A stretch of 64,000 bases of DNA from Mycetocola manganoxydans. GTDB taxonomy: Bacteria; Actinomycetota; Actinomycetes; Actinomycetales; Microbacteriaceae. Made by a program: the position numbers and the translations under genes. The stretch lies in the NCBI RefSeq assembly GCF_003667545.1, contig NZ_RCUV01000006.1, forward strand, positions 209,373 to 273,372, read 5' to 3'. The notes under the pieces were generated by a model that saw nothing but the letters and a program-made list of their open reading frames with translations, ran no database searches and was not told where the DNA came from. Shown here in pieces: positions 1 through 8,113 of the stretch (position 1 is the stretch's first letter; every line of letters starts with the position of its first letter).

Positions 1-1
1 G

Positions 2-532
2 CGACTGTTCGCGACGAACTTCTTCGGGCCGGTGGCGCTGATCAAAGAGGTCCTCCCGGGGATGCGGGCACGCCGCTCCGGCGCGATCGTCAACATCTCG
101 TCCATCGGAGCGCGGATCTCCCCTCCCGGTTCCGGGTACTACGCGGCGTCGAAGGCGGCGCTCGAGGGGATGAGCGCGTCGCTCCGGAAAGAACTCGAGC
201 CGCTGGGGATCGCGGTCATGGCGGTGGAGCCCGGCGGGTTCCGCACCGACTTCGCCGGCCGTTCCCTGACACAGTCGGCCGATCCCATCGCGGATTACGC
301 CGACACGGCAGGCAAACGCCGCAAGGAAGCCGACACCGTGCACGGCACGCAACCGGGTGACCCGGCGAAGGCGGCAACGGCGATTCTCGCGGCGGTGGAC
401 TCGCCCGCGACGCCCGGGCTGCTCCTGCTCGGGAACGACGCCGTCGACGGCTTCCGCGAGGTGGAGGACGCCCAGCGTGCTGAACTCGACGCGTGGGAGG
501 AACTCAGCCGGAGCACCACTCTCGAGAGCTGA
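2..532 (+). CDS. SDR family NAD(P)-dependent oxidoreductase, C-terminal part (cut by window edge)
   Basis: The frame is open from the first bases, so the gene starts outside the window and only about 176 C-terminal residues are seen. The classical short-chain dehydrogenase active site is present: a Ser in the segment NISSIGA and the GYYAASK motif (YxxxK), followed by PGGFRTDF, the usual substrate-loop start after beta-6. The Rossmann glycine motif that binds NAD(P) is off the left edge. Substrate cannot be told; many paralogues exist in actinobacteria. It ends 38 bp before the 3' end of a convergent tRNA-Lys. Confidence 0.88.
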   Translation, partial: RLFATNFFGPVALIKEVLPGMRARRSGAIVNISSIGARISPPGSGYYAASKAALEGMSASLRKELEPLGIAVMAVEPGGFRTDFAGRSLTQSADPIADYADTAGKRRKEADTVHGTQPGDPAKAATAILAAVDSPATPGLLLLGNDAVDGFREVEDAQRAELDAWEELSRSTTLES

Positions 533-569
533 ACGAGGGGCGCCCTGGACGCACGGGAACTGCGGAGGG

Positions 570-642
570 TGGGCCCCGCCGGGCTCGAACCGGCGACCCG
601 CGGATTAAAAGTCCGATGCTCTACCAACTGAGCTAGAGGCCC
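570..642 (-). tRNA. tRNA-Lys (anticodon TTT)
   Basis: The minus strand folds as a 73-nt cloverleaf. The acceptor stem GGGCCTC pairs with GGGGCCC (one G-U), followed by discriminator A. The D arm begins GCTCAGTTGG, the anticodon loop is CTTTTAA with anticodon TTT, and the T arm carries GGTTCGAGCC. CCA is not encoded. A spurious protein frame runs across it on the same strand. Confidence 0.95.
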
Positions 643-742
643 CAACACACTTAATCTACCGGTTCCCGCTGGACGATGTGACCACACACCGTCGCCGGGC
701 GCGGAGTACCGTTAACCGTTGCGTACGCGAGAGGGGAGAGCC

Positions 743-1372
743 ATGGCTGAAGAGTTCCACAAGCCCACCAAGTTCCCCGGCAAGATTTTCGAATCCTTCC
801 AGGGCGGGATCGACCCGGCCGAGTCGAGCCGGATCGCCCACGAGACGGCGCTCGCGCTGCTCGCGCGGGTACGACACGACCCGGACCCGGATGTCGTCGA
901 CCGGCTCATCGCATACACCGACGAAAACGGCATCGACACCATCGCCGAGCTCTGGTCGCGGGCGACGGCACGGAGCCTGCCCGGCGCGCTCTGGCGGATC
1001 TACCTGCTGCGTCTGATGATCCGGGAGGACCCGCACGAGTCCAGTTACCTGTTCCAGCGCGGCAGCGAAGTGATCGGCACGATCGATCCCGTCGTCGCCG
1101 GCGCATCCATGCCGACCGGGCCCGACGAGATCCGGACCCTCGCCGATCGCATCCTGCGCGGGGTCTTCGAGGGGGACTTCGCCGTCGCACTCGAGCGGGC
1201 CGCTGCGTTCTGCCGGGTGTCGGCCGCCGGTTCGGCGAGCGTCGCAGACGATTCGGATGCCGCCGAGCCGGCACGATCGGCGGATCTCACCACCCGCGCG
1301 CTCCGGCTCTCAACCCTCGCGCATGAGCTCGGCAGCTGCGCCAAGCTCTGGCGGCACGAGTCACTCGACTGA
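743..1372 (+). CDS. Conserved actinobacterial protein of unknown function (209 aa)
   Basis: Soluble, mostly helical-looking 209-residue protein with no signal peptide or membrane segment. I recognise it only as a conserved actinobacterial type and cannot name a domain or reaction. Conserved-looking blocks are FHKPTKFPG near the N terminus, the central LPGALWRIYLLRLMIR and the C-terminal AKLWRHESLD. The ATG at 743 is preferred over a TTG at 719 because GAGGGGAGAG at 731-740 is a good ribosome binding site for it. It stands alone between tRNA-Lys and the PAP2-kinase fusion, in the same direction as the latter. Confidence 0.8.
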   Translation: MAEEFHKPTKFPGKIFESFQGGIDPAESSRIAHETALALLARVRHDPDPDVVDRLIAYTDENGIDTIAELWSRATARSLPGALWRIYLLRLMIREDPHESSYLFQRGSEVIGTIDPVVAGASMPTGPDEIRTLADRILRGVFEGDFAVALERAAAFCRVSAAGSASVADDSDAAEPARSADLTTRALRLSTLAHELGSCAKLWRHESLD

Positions 1373-1399
1373 CCCTTCCCGCCGGAACCCGGTGCTGGC

Positions 1400-1405
1400 T
1401 ACTGT
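1400..1405 (+). promoter_or_regulatory. Candidate -10 box (TACTGT) of a leaderless promoter
   Basis: TACTGT ends 6 nt before the ATG at 1412, so transcription would start at or next to the start codon. No clear -35 box is visible. It matches the TANNNT-plus-6 pattern seen at many genes in this window. Confidence 0.5.
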
Positions 1406-1411
1406 GGGGGC

Positions 1412-2977
1412 ATGAGCCCGAGCGGTGCGGCACATCCCATACGGCTCGTCGGCGTCCTGCCCGCCTGGGTTCGGAGAATGGACGCGGCCGTCGGGCGCCG
1501 GATCAACGCGCGCCGCACGCATCCGCTGATCGATCGCGGCTTCGTCCGGTTGTCACACTCGGCGGATCGCAGCGTGCTCTGGTTTACCGCGGCGGCGGTG
1601 CTGCTGATCCTCACCCGTCATCGGGCAGCGCTTCGCGGTGTGGCATCACTCACCGTCGCGAGTGGCATCGCGAATCTTGTCGGCAAACGACTCTTCGGCG
1701 GTGACAGGCCCATCCTCAAGGACATACCCGTTGGACGCAGGCTGGCCAGGCATCCGGAATCGGGGTCGTTCCCGTCCGGCCACTCCGCCAGCGCGGCAGC
1801 GTTCGCGACCGGGGTGGCGCTGGAGTTCCCATCGATCGGCGCCGTCAGCGCTCCGGTCGCGGGGGCAGTGGCGTACTCCCGGCTGCACACCGGCGCGCAC
1901 TGGCTCTCGGACGTCCTCGGCGGAATCGCGATCGGAGGCGGTGTCGCCCTGCTGGGAAAGCTGCTGCTGCCGCTTCCACCTCGCCGGAAACCTCGCGAAG
2001 GCGGTACTGCGCTCGTGCTCCCCGCGTCGGCAGACGGCGAAGGGGTATTTCTTCTCGTGAACCCCGGCTCCGGTGCTGCCGTCGTTGCGCGCCAGGATCC
2101 CCTTCCCGTCCTCCGGGACCGTCTCCCTGCCGCCCGCATCCACCTCCTCACCGAGAATGACGACGTCGCCACAATCCTGTCCGATGCACTCGAGGGGGAG
2201 GACCCGCCCCGCGTCATCGGCGTGTGCGGCGGCGACGGAACCGTGTCGGCAGTCGCTCAGGTCGCCCGCACGGAGGCCCTGCCGCTACTGGTCGTGCCCG
2301 GCGGGACCTTCAACCACTTCGCGCGAACGGCGGGAATCGAATCGGTCGACGACGCGATTGCCGCGCTCGAGGCGGGTGAAGGGCTCCTGGTCGATGTGGG
2401 TGAGCTCCGCCTCGGCGCGGACGGACCGGAAACGGTGCTCAACGCGGCATCCATCGGCATCTATCCGGACTTCGTCGCCGAGCGGGAAAAGCATCAGGGC
2501 ACCTTCGGCAAATGGATCGCCGGGATCCTCGCGGCAATCCGGGTGTTGCGGAGAAGCGAGCCGGTCGAGGTCGTCGTCGACGGCCGGACGATCCGTGCGT
2601 GGTCGATCTTCGTCGGGATCAACCGCAATCACGCGGTCATCCCGGCCCCGTTGCAGCGCCGCCGTCTCGACGACGGGCTCCTCGACATCCGGATTCTTCA
2701 CGCTCGAAGTCGCCTTCACGCCGTCGCGTCGCTGTCGTTCGGCCGGAGAACCAGTGCGCTCGTGCGGCGCCTCCTGCCGGTGACGTCCGCGGTCGAGTCG
2801 TTCACGGCTCCCGAACTCGATGTCGCCGTCTCTCCTCGCGACGGGGAGGCCCCCAGCTTCGCCCACGATGGAGAAGTCGAACTCTCCGTCAGGGACCGCG
2901 GGATGCCACGGGGCGGCTACCTGTCGACGTTACGGATCGTCGAGGATGGGCTCAGCATCTACGCACCGCACGGTTGA
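1412..2977 (+). CDS. Bifunctional PAP2 phosphatase / diacylglycerol kinase-family protein
   Basis: Fusion of two lipid-metabolism modules (521 aa). The N-terminal half is a membrane-associated type 2 phosphatidic acid phosphatase with all three motifs: K92...R99-P100, PSGH at 121-124 and S156-R157...H163...D167. The C-terminal half (about 212-521) is a diacylglycerol/sphingosine kinase catalytic domain with NPGSG at 217-221, the nucleotide loop GGDGT at 273-277 and PGGTFNHFAR at 296-305. It probably interconverts phosphorylated and dephosphorylated lipids, for example undecaprenyl or glycerolipid species; the real substrate is not readable. The fusion is a known actinobacterial type. Start ATG fits a leaderless promoter. 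Confidence 0.9.
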   Translation: MSPSGAAHPIRLVGVLPAWVRRMDAAVGRRINARRTHPLIDRGFVRLSHSADRSVLWFTAAAVLLILTRHRAALRGVASLTVASGIANLVGKRLFGGDRPILKDIPVGRRLARHPESGSFPSGHSASAAAFATGVALEFPSIGAVSAPVAGAVAYSRLHTGAHWLSDVLGGIAIGGGVALLGKLLLPLPPRRKPREGGTALVLPASADGEGVFLLVNPGSGAAVVARQDPLPVLRDRLPAARIHLLTENDDVATILSDALEGEDPPRVIGVCGGDGTVSAVAQVARTEALPLLVVPGGTFNHFARTAGIESVDDAIAALEAGEGLLVDVGELRLGADGPETVLNAASIGIYPDFVAEREKHQGTFGKWIAGILAAIRVLRRSEPVEVVVDGRTIRAWSIFVGINRNHAVIPAPLQRRRLDDGLLDIRILHARSRLHAVASLSFGRRTSALVRRLLPVTSAVESFTAPELDVAVSPRDGEAPSFAHDGEVELSVRDRGMPRGGYLSTLRIVEDGLSIYAPHG

Positions 2978-3058
2978 CGCACGATACCCGCTGACCTGCC
3001 CCTCGAGTCAAGCGTGTTCGCGACCCGAGAACAGGGAACATTACCGAGTGCGGGTTGT

Positions 3059-3064
3059 TACACT
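3059..3064 (+). promoter_or_regulatory. Candidate -10 box (TACACT) for the RNA starting near 3071
   Basis: TACACT is followed by exactly 6 nt and then by the first base of an 11-bp closing stem. This is the spacing seen between -10 boxes and start codons elsewhere in the window. GAACAT at 3036-3041 lies 17 nt upstream but is a poor -35 match. Confidence 0.4.
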
Positions 3065-3070
3065 TGATCA

Positions 3071-3159
3071 GGCCGGGCCGCATAACCCCGGGCTCCAATT
3101 TTTGCCGCTGCGAGCGGCCTTCCGCCGAGAGGCGTTTTGCGGCCCGGTCCTTTTCTTTT
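3071..3159 (+). ncRNA. Candidate small structured RNA with T-rich terminator tail
   Basis: In the 358-bp gap between the PAP2-kinase gene and the cupredoxin gene, 3071-3081 pairs with 3139-3149 (11 bp, one G-U). Inside are a 6-bp hairpin GCCGCT/AGCGGC with a GCG loop (3104-3118) and a 4-bp hairpin CGCC/GGCG with a GAGA tetraloop (3123-3134). The closing stem is followed at once by TTTTCTTTT (3151-3159), which reads as a terminator tail. A TACACT box is correctly placed for a start at 3071. I do not recognise the family. It could be a free small RNA or an attenuator for the downstream cupredoxin gene. The rest of the gap (3160-3335) shows nothing clear. Confidence 0.5.
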
Positions 3160-3335
3160 AACGCATCTTCTTCTCACGCGTCGACCAGCGACTGTGCTGA
3201 CGTGCGCCGCCGCCTCCCTCCCGCCCGCGGGCACGCTGGCTTTCTCGGACGGGAACCCCGACGGCGAAGTCTGGCAGTTGGCTGTGACCGGCAATCCCGG
3301 GCAAACCATGTGCGGCTCGGCGCCGAATCGTTTGC

Positions 3336-3785
3336 ATGACCTCACAGATTCGGTATCGAACACGGCTCGCCCTCCCGGCGGCGCTCGTGTTGTCGTTGGG
3401 GATGTTCGGCCTTACCGGCTGCGCATCCGGCGACCCCGTCACTGCAGGGTCCAGCCCGTCGGCGAGCTCTGAAGAGCCTGCCGAGGGCGACGTCACCCTG
3501 GTGTCCCTGAACTTCATGCCGGAAACCATCACGGTTTCGGTCGGAGAAACGGTCACCTGGTTCAACGGAGAGTCGATCACGCACACGATCACGAGCGGCA
3601 CCTTCTCCGATGTCGACGAGACCACCGGGCTTCGCGGAAGCGACGCCGCTGATGGTCTCTTCGACGAAGAGCTCGGCGAGAAAGGTGGAACGTTCTCGTT
3701 CACCTTCGACACCGCCGGGACCTACCCATACTTCTGCGACATCCACTCCGGCATGAACGCCACCGTGGTCGTTGACGAAGGATGA
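3336..3785 (+). CDS. Cupredoxin-domain lipoprotein (plastocyanin/azurin family)
   Basis: 149-residue exported lipoprotein: positively charged start, hydrophobic stretch and lipobox LTGC with lipidated Cys29. The mature part (about 50-149) is a single cupredoxin fold with a complete type 1 copper site: His83 in ITHTI and the C-terminal Cys134, His137 and Met140 in FCDIHSGM. It probably carries electrons or buffers copper at the outer face of the membrane. It lies 73 bp upstream of a second lipoprotein and of sigK-rskA, all in one direction. No strong ribosome binding site precedes the ATG. A loose ECF-type motif, GGGAACC then AGTT 18 nt later (3251-3279), lies upstream but is weak. Confidence 0.88.
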   Translation: MTSQIRYRTRLALPAALVLSLGMFGLTGCASGDPVTAGSSPSASSEEPAEGDVTLVSLNFMPETITVSVGETVTWFNGESITHTITSGTFSDVDETTGLRGSDAADGLFDEELGEKGGTFSFTFDTAGTYPYFCDIHSGMNATVVVDEG

Positions 3786-3858
3786 TCGCCGACGTCGGTG
3801 ATCGTACCAACCCCTGTCACATCCGCCCTCACCCGGGCACCTTCCAAGGAGAATCCTC

Positions 3859-4542
3859 ATGAAAAAGGCAACACCCCTCGTCGGCGCAGCACTCGCCGCA
3901 GCCCTGCTTCTCTCCGGCTGCAGCATGGGAGCTGCGAACGAATCCATGTCCACAGACGACAGCTCTGCGTCGTCCAGCACTGAGATGGTGGACACGGTCA
4001 ACAGCGACGGTGCAGGCCTCCGCGCAACACTCACCGCGCAGTTCAGCGACCACGTGTACCTCGCCGGTGCAGCCATCCACGCAGCGCTCGCCGCCGGTGG
4101 AGACCTGACCGAGGCCAAGACCGCCGGAGCCGTTGCCGCGCTCGACGCGAACTCCGTCGACATCGCCGCGTCCGTCGGATCGGTCTACCCGGATGCCGAG
4201 GAGCCCTTCCTCGAGTCATGGCGTGAGCACATCGGCTTCTTCGTCGACTACACGCTCGGCGAAGCCACCGGTGACCAGGCGAAGTCGGACGCCGCAGTGG
4301 CGAGCCTGACCGAGTACGCTGCCACCTTCGGCGAACTGCTGAACTCGGTTGTCCCGACCCTCCCGGCTGACGCCGTGGAAGAGGAACTGAAGATGCACGC
4401 GACGACGCTGATCGCAGCGATCGACGCCGACATCGCCGGTGACCCCGAGTACTACACCCTCCTCAAGGACGCTGCGGGCCACATGCCGATGACGGCAACC
4501 GCCATCGCCGGCGCCATCGCTGAGGACCAGGAAATCCAGTAA
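3859..4542 (+). CDS. Secreted helical lipoprotein with regularly placed histidines
   Basis: 227-residue lipoprotein: signal peptide with lipobox LSGC (Cys21) and a Ser/Thr-rich linker to about residue 48. The rest is predicted all-helical and Ala-rich. Histidines recur at helix positions: H65 (SDHVYLAG), H74, H124 (REHIGFF), H180 (KMHATTL) and H208. I recall similar segments in proteins loosely labelled copper amine oxidase-like in Bacillota, but no catalytic amine-oxidase motif is present. A metal- or heme-binding helical bundle is an inference. A good ribosome binding site (AAGGAG) precedes the ATG. A strong hairpin follows 12 nt after the stop. Confidence 0.75.
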   Translation: MKKATPLVGAALAAALLLSGCSMGAANESMSTDDSSASSSTEMVDTVNSDGAGLRATLTAQFSDHVYLAGAAIHAALAAGGDLTEAKTAGAVAALDANSVDIAASVGSVYPDAEEPFLESWREHIGFFVDYTLGEATGDQAKSDAAVASLTEYAATFGELLNSVVPTLPADAVEEELKMHATTLIAAIDADIAGDPEYYTLLKDAAGHMPMTATAIAGAIAEDQEIQ

Positions 4543-4553
4543 CATCCTTCGTT

Positions 4554-4593
4554 CTCGGGCGGGCGACGGTATCACATCCGTCGCCCGCCCGAG
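4554..4593 (+). terminator. Strong stem-loop terminator after the helical lipoprotein gene
   Basis: A perfect 16-bp inverted repeat, CTCGGGCGGGCGACGG and its complement, flanks an 8-nt loop. No T-run follows, as is common in high-GC actinobacteria. It separates the lipoproteins from sigK and may only attenuate read-through into it. Confidence 0.8.
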
Positions 4594-4623
4594 CGGCGTC
4601 ACCCGAATGGCGGTGAACCTGAC

Positions 4624-5220
4624 ATGCTAGTTCTCGTGGAAAACGCACCAGGTACCGAGAGCAACGTCGTGGCTCCCGGCGACCTTGATTCCCTGCTCGG
4701 GCAGATTGCCGCCGGCAGCCAGCAGGCGTTCGCGTCGCTGTATGACACCGTAGCTCCCCGGGTTCTCGGACTGATCCGCAGGGTCCTCGTCGATCACGCC
4801 CAGTCCGAAGAAGTCGCGCAGGAAGTTTTTCTCGAGATCTGGCAAAACGCGACACGGTTTGAGTCTGGCAGGGGAGCAGCGTCCTCCTGGATCATGACCA
4901 TCGCCCACCGCCGGGCAATCGACAGGGTTCGCGCCTCACAGGCTGGCCGCGACCGTGACGTGAAAATCGGCATCCGCGATTTCCCCGATGCTTTCGACCA
5001 GGTCGCCGAGTCGGCGGAGATCTCGATCGAACACGAACGAGTCAGCCGGGCAATGACGGCCCTGACCGAAATTCAGCGACAAGCTGTGTCACTGGCCTAC
5101 TACGGCGGATACAGTCAAAGTGAGGTCGCGGAGATTCTCTCCGTTCCCCTCGGAACCGTGAAAACCCGTCTGCGCGACGGGATGATGAAACTACGAGACG
5201 AAATGGGGGTGGCATCATGA
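4624..5220 (+). CDS. sigK: ECF RNA polymerase sigma factor, SigK-like
   Basis: 198-residue group 4 sigma factor. Region 2 (about 30-100) contains AQEVFLEIWQNATRFE and the promoter-melting part SWIMTIAHRRAIDRVRAS. Region 4 (about 135-190) has the helix-turn-helix LAYYGGYSQSEVAEILSVPL followed by GTVKTRLRDGMMKLRD. The LAYYGGY segment and the partner gene match the SigK group of actinobacteria. Its stop overlaps the start of the anti-sigma gene (ATGA), so the two are co-translated. In mycobacteria SigK drives secreted antigens and its own operon; the regulon here is unknown, but two exported lipoproteins sit directly upstream. Confidence 0.88.
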   Translation: MLVLVENAPGTESNVVAPGDLDSLLGQIAAGSQQAFASLYDTVAPRVLGLIRRVLVDHAQSEEVAQEVFLEIWQNATRFESGRGAASSWIMTIAHRRAIDRVRASQAGRDRDVKIGIRDFPDAFDQVAESAEISIEHERVSRAMTALTEIQRQAVSLAYYGGYSQSEVAEILSVPLGTVKTRLRDGMMKLRDEMGVAS

Positions 5221-6122
5221 CCGAGAACCGAAACCCGTCCGAACTCGCCGGAGCGTACGCCCTCAACGCGTTGAGCTCCGAGGATCGCGCCGAATACGAG
5301 CGCTACCTGGCGACATCCCGAGAAGCACGCCTCGAGGCGGACAGCCTCGAAAACACGGCAGCCGCTCTCGCCCTCGACACGCCGCCCGTTCAGCCGTCGG
5401 CAGCTCTGCGTGCCAGCGTGCTCGCGGCGATCGCATCGACCCCTCAGCTTCCCCGTGATGACGCACAGAAGTCGGATGCCGTCGGCGAGGCACCAGCCAC
5501 GCCTCGCGCCGCTCTCGCCTCGAATCGCGGGCAGCAGGAACAACCCGTGCGACCGATGGCCGTCCCATCGAGCGCACCGGATAGAACTCCGACCACCAAG
5601 GCATCGATGCCGACGTCGACCAAGGCGCAGCGCAAGGCGAGCAGGCGCTGGTACACCCAGCCGCTCGCCGCTGCGGTCGCCGCCGTCGCCCTCGTCGTGA
5701 CCCTGCTCGGAGTCAATGGCATCACGACGGCGTTGAACAACGGCAACGGTCTGCCCCAGGCGCTGCAGCTCGCGCAGATCAATGCCCAGCCGGACGCCCA
5801 GCGTGAGACGGTCAAGCTTACGAACATCAACGACGGCGAGCAGGTTGTCGCCACCCTCGTCTGGTCCGGGCGGCTCGGCCAGTCCGTACTCCTGGTCGAC
5901 GGTCTCGCTTCGCTCACCGAAGAGCAGACCTACGAGCTCTGGTACATCCGCGACGACGGCCCGATCTCGGCCGGGACCTTCAACACCACCGGATCAGGCG
6001 ACAGCTGGCGTGTCCTCGACGGAACGATGGGCGAGGGCGACGCCGTCGGTGTGACCGTCGAACCGGCTGGCGGTTCTGAACAGCCGACGACCGATCCGCT
6101 TCTTGTGATCCCAACGGCTTAG
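5217..6122 (+). CDS. rskA: Anti-sigma-K factor RskA-family membrane protein
   Basis: 301 residues in three parts. The cytoplasmic N-terminal anti-sigma domain (about 8-75) starts with ELAGAYALNALSSEDRAEYE, a typical RskA_N sequence without the zinc-binding HxxxCxxC motif. A charged, Pro/Ser-rich linker and one transmembrane helix (about 148-168) follow. The extracytoplasmic RskA domain ends with LVWSGRLGQSVLLVDGL and EEQTYELWYIRDDGPISAG. It would hold SigK inactive until proteolysis at the membrane. Translation is coupled to sigK by a 4-bp overlap. The gene ends just before a bidirectional terminator. Confidence 0.9.
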   Translation: MTENRNPSELAGAYALNALSSEDRAEYERYLATSREARLEADSLENTAAALALDTPPVQPSAALRASVLAAIASTPQLPRDDAQKSDAVGEAPATPRAALASNRGQQEQPVRPMAVPSSAPDRTPTTKASMPTSTKAQRKASRRWYTQPLAAAVAAVALVVTLLGVNGITTALNNGNGLPQALQLAQINAQPDAQRETVKLTNINDGEQVVATLVWSGRLGQSVLLVDGLASLTEEQTYELWYIRDDGPISAGTFNTTGSGDSWRVLDGTMGEGDAVGVTVEPAGGSEQPTTDPLLVIPTA

Positions 6123-6136
6123 CGCCTCCACGACAA

Positions 6137-6166
6137 AAGCAGGAGGAACGAGAGTTCCTCCTGCTT
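6137..6166. terminator. Bidirectional terminator between rskA and pstB
   Basis: A 13-bp perfect inverted repeat, AAGCAGGAGGAAC and complement, with a GAGA loop. Runs of A on the left and T on the right make it usable from both the rskA and the pstB side. Confidence 0.85.
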
Positions 6167-6200
6167 CTTGCTGTCCGGCCCGCGGACCGGCCAGCGAATG

Positions 6201-6980
6201 TTATCCGAAGCGGCCCGAAACGTAGTCCTCCGTCGCCTGCACGGTGGGCTGGGTGAAGATGGTGTCCGTGTCGTTGTACTCGATGAGCTTGCCCGGCTTG
6301 CCGGTACCGGCGATGTTGAAGAACGCCGTGCGGTCGGACACCCGTGACGCCTGCTGCATGTTGTGAGTCACGATGACGATCGTGTACTCGCTCTTGAGCT
6401 CCTCGATGAGGTCCTCGATCGCGAGGGTGGAGATCGGGTCAAGCGCCGAACATGGCTCATCCATCAACAGGATGTCCGGTGAGACGGCGATCGCCCTCGC
6501 GATACAGAGGCGCTGCTGCTGGCCGCCGGAGAGGCTGGAACCCGGCTTGTCGAGGCGATCCTTGACCTCGTTCCAGAGGTTTGCGCCCCGGAGCGACTTC
6601 TCGGCGAGATCGTCAGCGGCCGACTTCGAGATCCGGCGGTTGTTGAGCGTGACACCGGCGAGCACGTTCTCGCGGATCGACATCGTCGGGAACGGGTTGG
6701 GCCGCTGGAACACCATGCCGATGTTGCGGCGAACGAGGACCGGGTCGACACCGGCACCGTAGAGGTTGTCACCGTCGATGAGCACTTCGCCCTCGACCCT
6801 GGCACCGGGGATGACCTCGTGCATGCGGTTCAGCGTGCGGAGGAATGTGGACTTGCCACACCCTGATGGGCCGATGAACGCGGTGACGCTGCGTGGCTCG
6901 ATGGTGAGCGAGACATCCTCGACGGCAAGGAACTTGCTGTAGTAGACGTTGAGATCTTTGACTTCGATGCGCTTGGACAT
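6201..6980 (-). CDS. pstB: Phosphate ABC transporter ATP-binding protein PstB
   Basis: 259-residue ATPase of the high-affinity phosphate importer. Walker [10 protein letters not shown] at 37-45, Q-loop in [10 protein letters not shown] (a PstB hallmark), signature LSGGQQQR, Walker [14 protein letters not shown] and the switch His in VTHNMQQ are all present. The start is the ATG at 6980, giving MSKRIEV; longer upstream frames lack support. It is the last gene of pstSCAB, 14 nt after pstA, and ends at a bidirectional terminator. Expression should follow the PHO boxes before pstS. Confidence 0.97.
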   Translation of the reverse strand: MSKRIEVKDLNVYYSKFLAVEDVSLTIEPRSVTAFIGPSGCGKSTFLRTLNRMHEVIPGARVEGEVLIDGDNLYGAGVDPVLVRRNIGMVFQRPNPFPTMSIRENVLAGVTLNNRRISKSAADDLAEKSLRGANLWNEVKDRLDKPGSSLSGGQQQRLCIARAIAVSPDILLMDEPCSALDPISTLAIEDLIEELKSEYTIVIVTHNMQQASRVSDRTAFFNIAGTGKPGKLIEYNDTDTIFTQPTVQATEDYVSGRFG

Positions 6981-6994
6981 TTTTTCCTTTGGAG

Positions 6995-8113
6995 CTAGCG
7001 GCCCAGTTTGGGCGAGAAGAGCCTGGCGACGATCCGGGCGATGAGGTTGAGCGCCATCACGATGAGGATGAGGGCGAGGGCCGCTGCCCACGCCCGGTCG
7101 AGATACGCCTGGGCGTCGGTTCCCTGGCTGACGTACGAGCTGTAGACGAAGACAGGCAGGCTCTGCATCCGACCCTCGAACGGGTTGTAGTTCATGTTCT
7201 GGGTGAAGCCGGCAGCGACGAGGAGCGGAGCGGTCTCACCGATGACACGGGCGATCGCGAGCATCACACCGGTCGTAATCCCGGCGAGTGACGTGGGAAG
7301 CACAACCTTGAGAATTGTCAGCCACTTGGGAACACCGAGGGCGAACGCCGCTTCGCGCAGTTCGTTGGGAACGAGCCGCAGCATCTCTTCGCTCGAGCGG
7401 ACGACGACGGGGATCATCAGCACACTGAGCGCGACGGCGCCCGCCACCCCGAGCCTGACGCCGGGACCGAAGACGAGGCTGAACAGCGCGTAGGCGAACA
7501 GGCCGGCGACGATCGAGGGGATGCCGGTCATGACGTCGACGAAGAACGTGATCGCCCTGGCGAGGGCGCCGCGACCGTATTCGACCAGGTAGATCGAGGT
7601 GAGCAGTCCGACCGGCACCGAGATGACGGTGGCGATCCCGGTCATGATGAGGGTTCCGACGATCGCGTGAAGAACTCCACCACCCTGGCCGACGACGTTC
7701 CGCATCGACTCAGAGAACAACTGAAGATCGAAACGTTCAGTTCCCCTCGACAGAACCGTGATGAAGAGGGAGATCAGCGGTGCGAGCGCGATGATGAACG
7801 CGCTCGAGACGAGAGTCGTGACCAGACGGTCCTTCGCCTTGCGGATCCCCTCGACGAGAAGAGCGGTGACATAGATGAGGATCCCGTTGAGGACACCGGT
7901 CAGAACGATGGCGCCGGCGACGTTGAAGTCGCCTCCAGACGCGGCCTGGAACAGTGCGAACACGGCCAGGCTGATGATGAGGGATACCCCGAGGATCGCC
8001 CAGGGAACCCAGCGGCCGAGCCGACCGCTCGCGTACACGTTCGACATCTGGCCCCGGGGAGGAGGGGTGGGGGAGCTCAGGCGCACCGCGGGAGCTGCTG
8101 TTGTCTGTGCCAT
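6995..8113 (-). CDS. pstA: Phosphate ABC transporter permease PstA
   Basis: 372-residue membrane permease. A long N-terminal Pro-rich cytoplasmic segment (about 1-35) precedes extra N-terminal helices. The core permease carries the EAA-type loop [23 protein letters not shown] and the [10 protein letters not shown] motif typical of PstA. The ATG at 8113 shares a base with the pstC stop (TAATG), which fixes the start and implies translational coupling. It forms the channel with PstC. The frame can be read much further upstream, but that part is the shadow of pstC. Confidence 0.95.
   Translation of the reverse strand: MAQTTAAPAVRLSSPTPPPRGQMSNVYASGRLGRWVPWAILGVSLIISLAVFALFQAASGGDFNVAGAIVLTGVLNGILIYVTALLVEGIRKAKDRLVTTLVSSAFIIALAPLISLFITVLSRGTERFDLQLFSESMRNVVGQGGGVLHAIVGTLIMTGIATVISVPVGLLTSIYLVEYGRGALARAITFFVDVMTGIPSIVAGLFAYALFSLVFGPGVRLGVAGAVALSVLMIPVVVRSSEEMLRLVPNELREAAFALGVPKWLTILKVVLPTSLAGITTGVMLAIARVIGETAPLLVAAGFTQNMNYNPFEGRMQSLPVFVYSSYVSQGTDAQAYLDRAWAAALALILIVMALNLIARIVARLFSPKLGR

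Noticed and set aside
295..687. Protein-like frame containing LAQLVEHRTFNPRVAGSS over tRNA-Lys
   Set aside because: This is the well-known translation artefact of a tRNA gene.
3306..3328. SigK promoter CCATGT...CCGAAT before the cupredoxin gene
   Set aside because: Spacing is 11 bp instead of the 16-17 bp known for mycobacterial SigK promoters.
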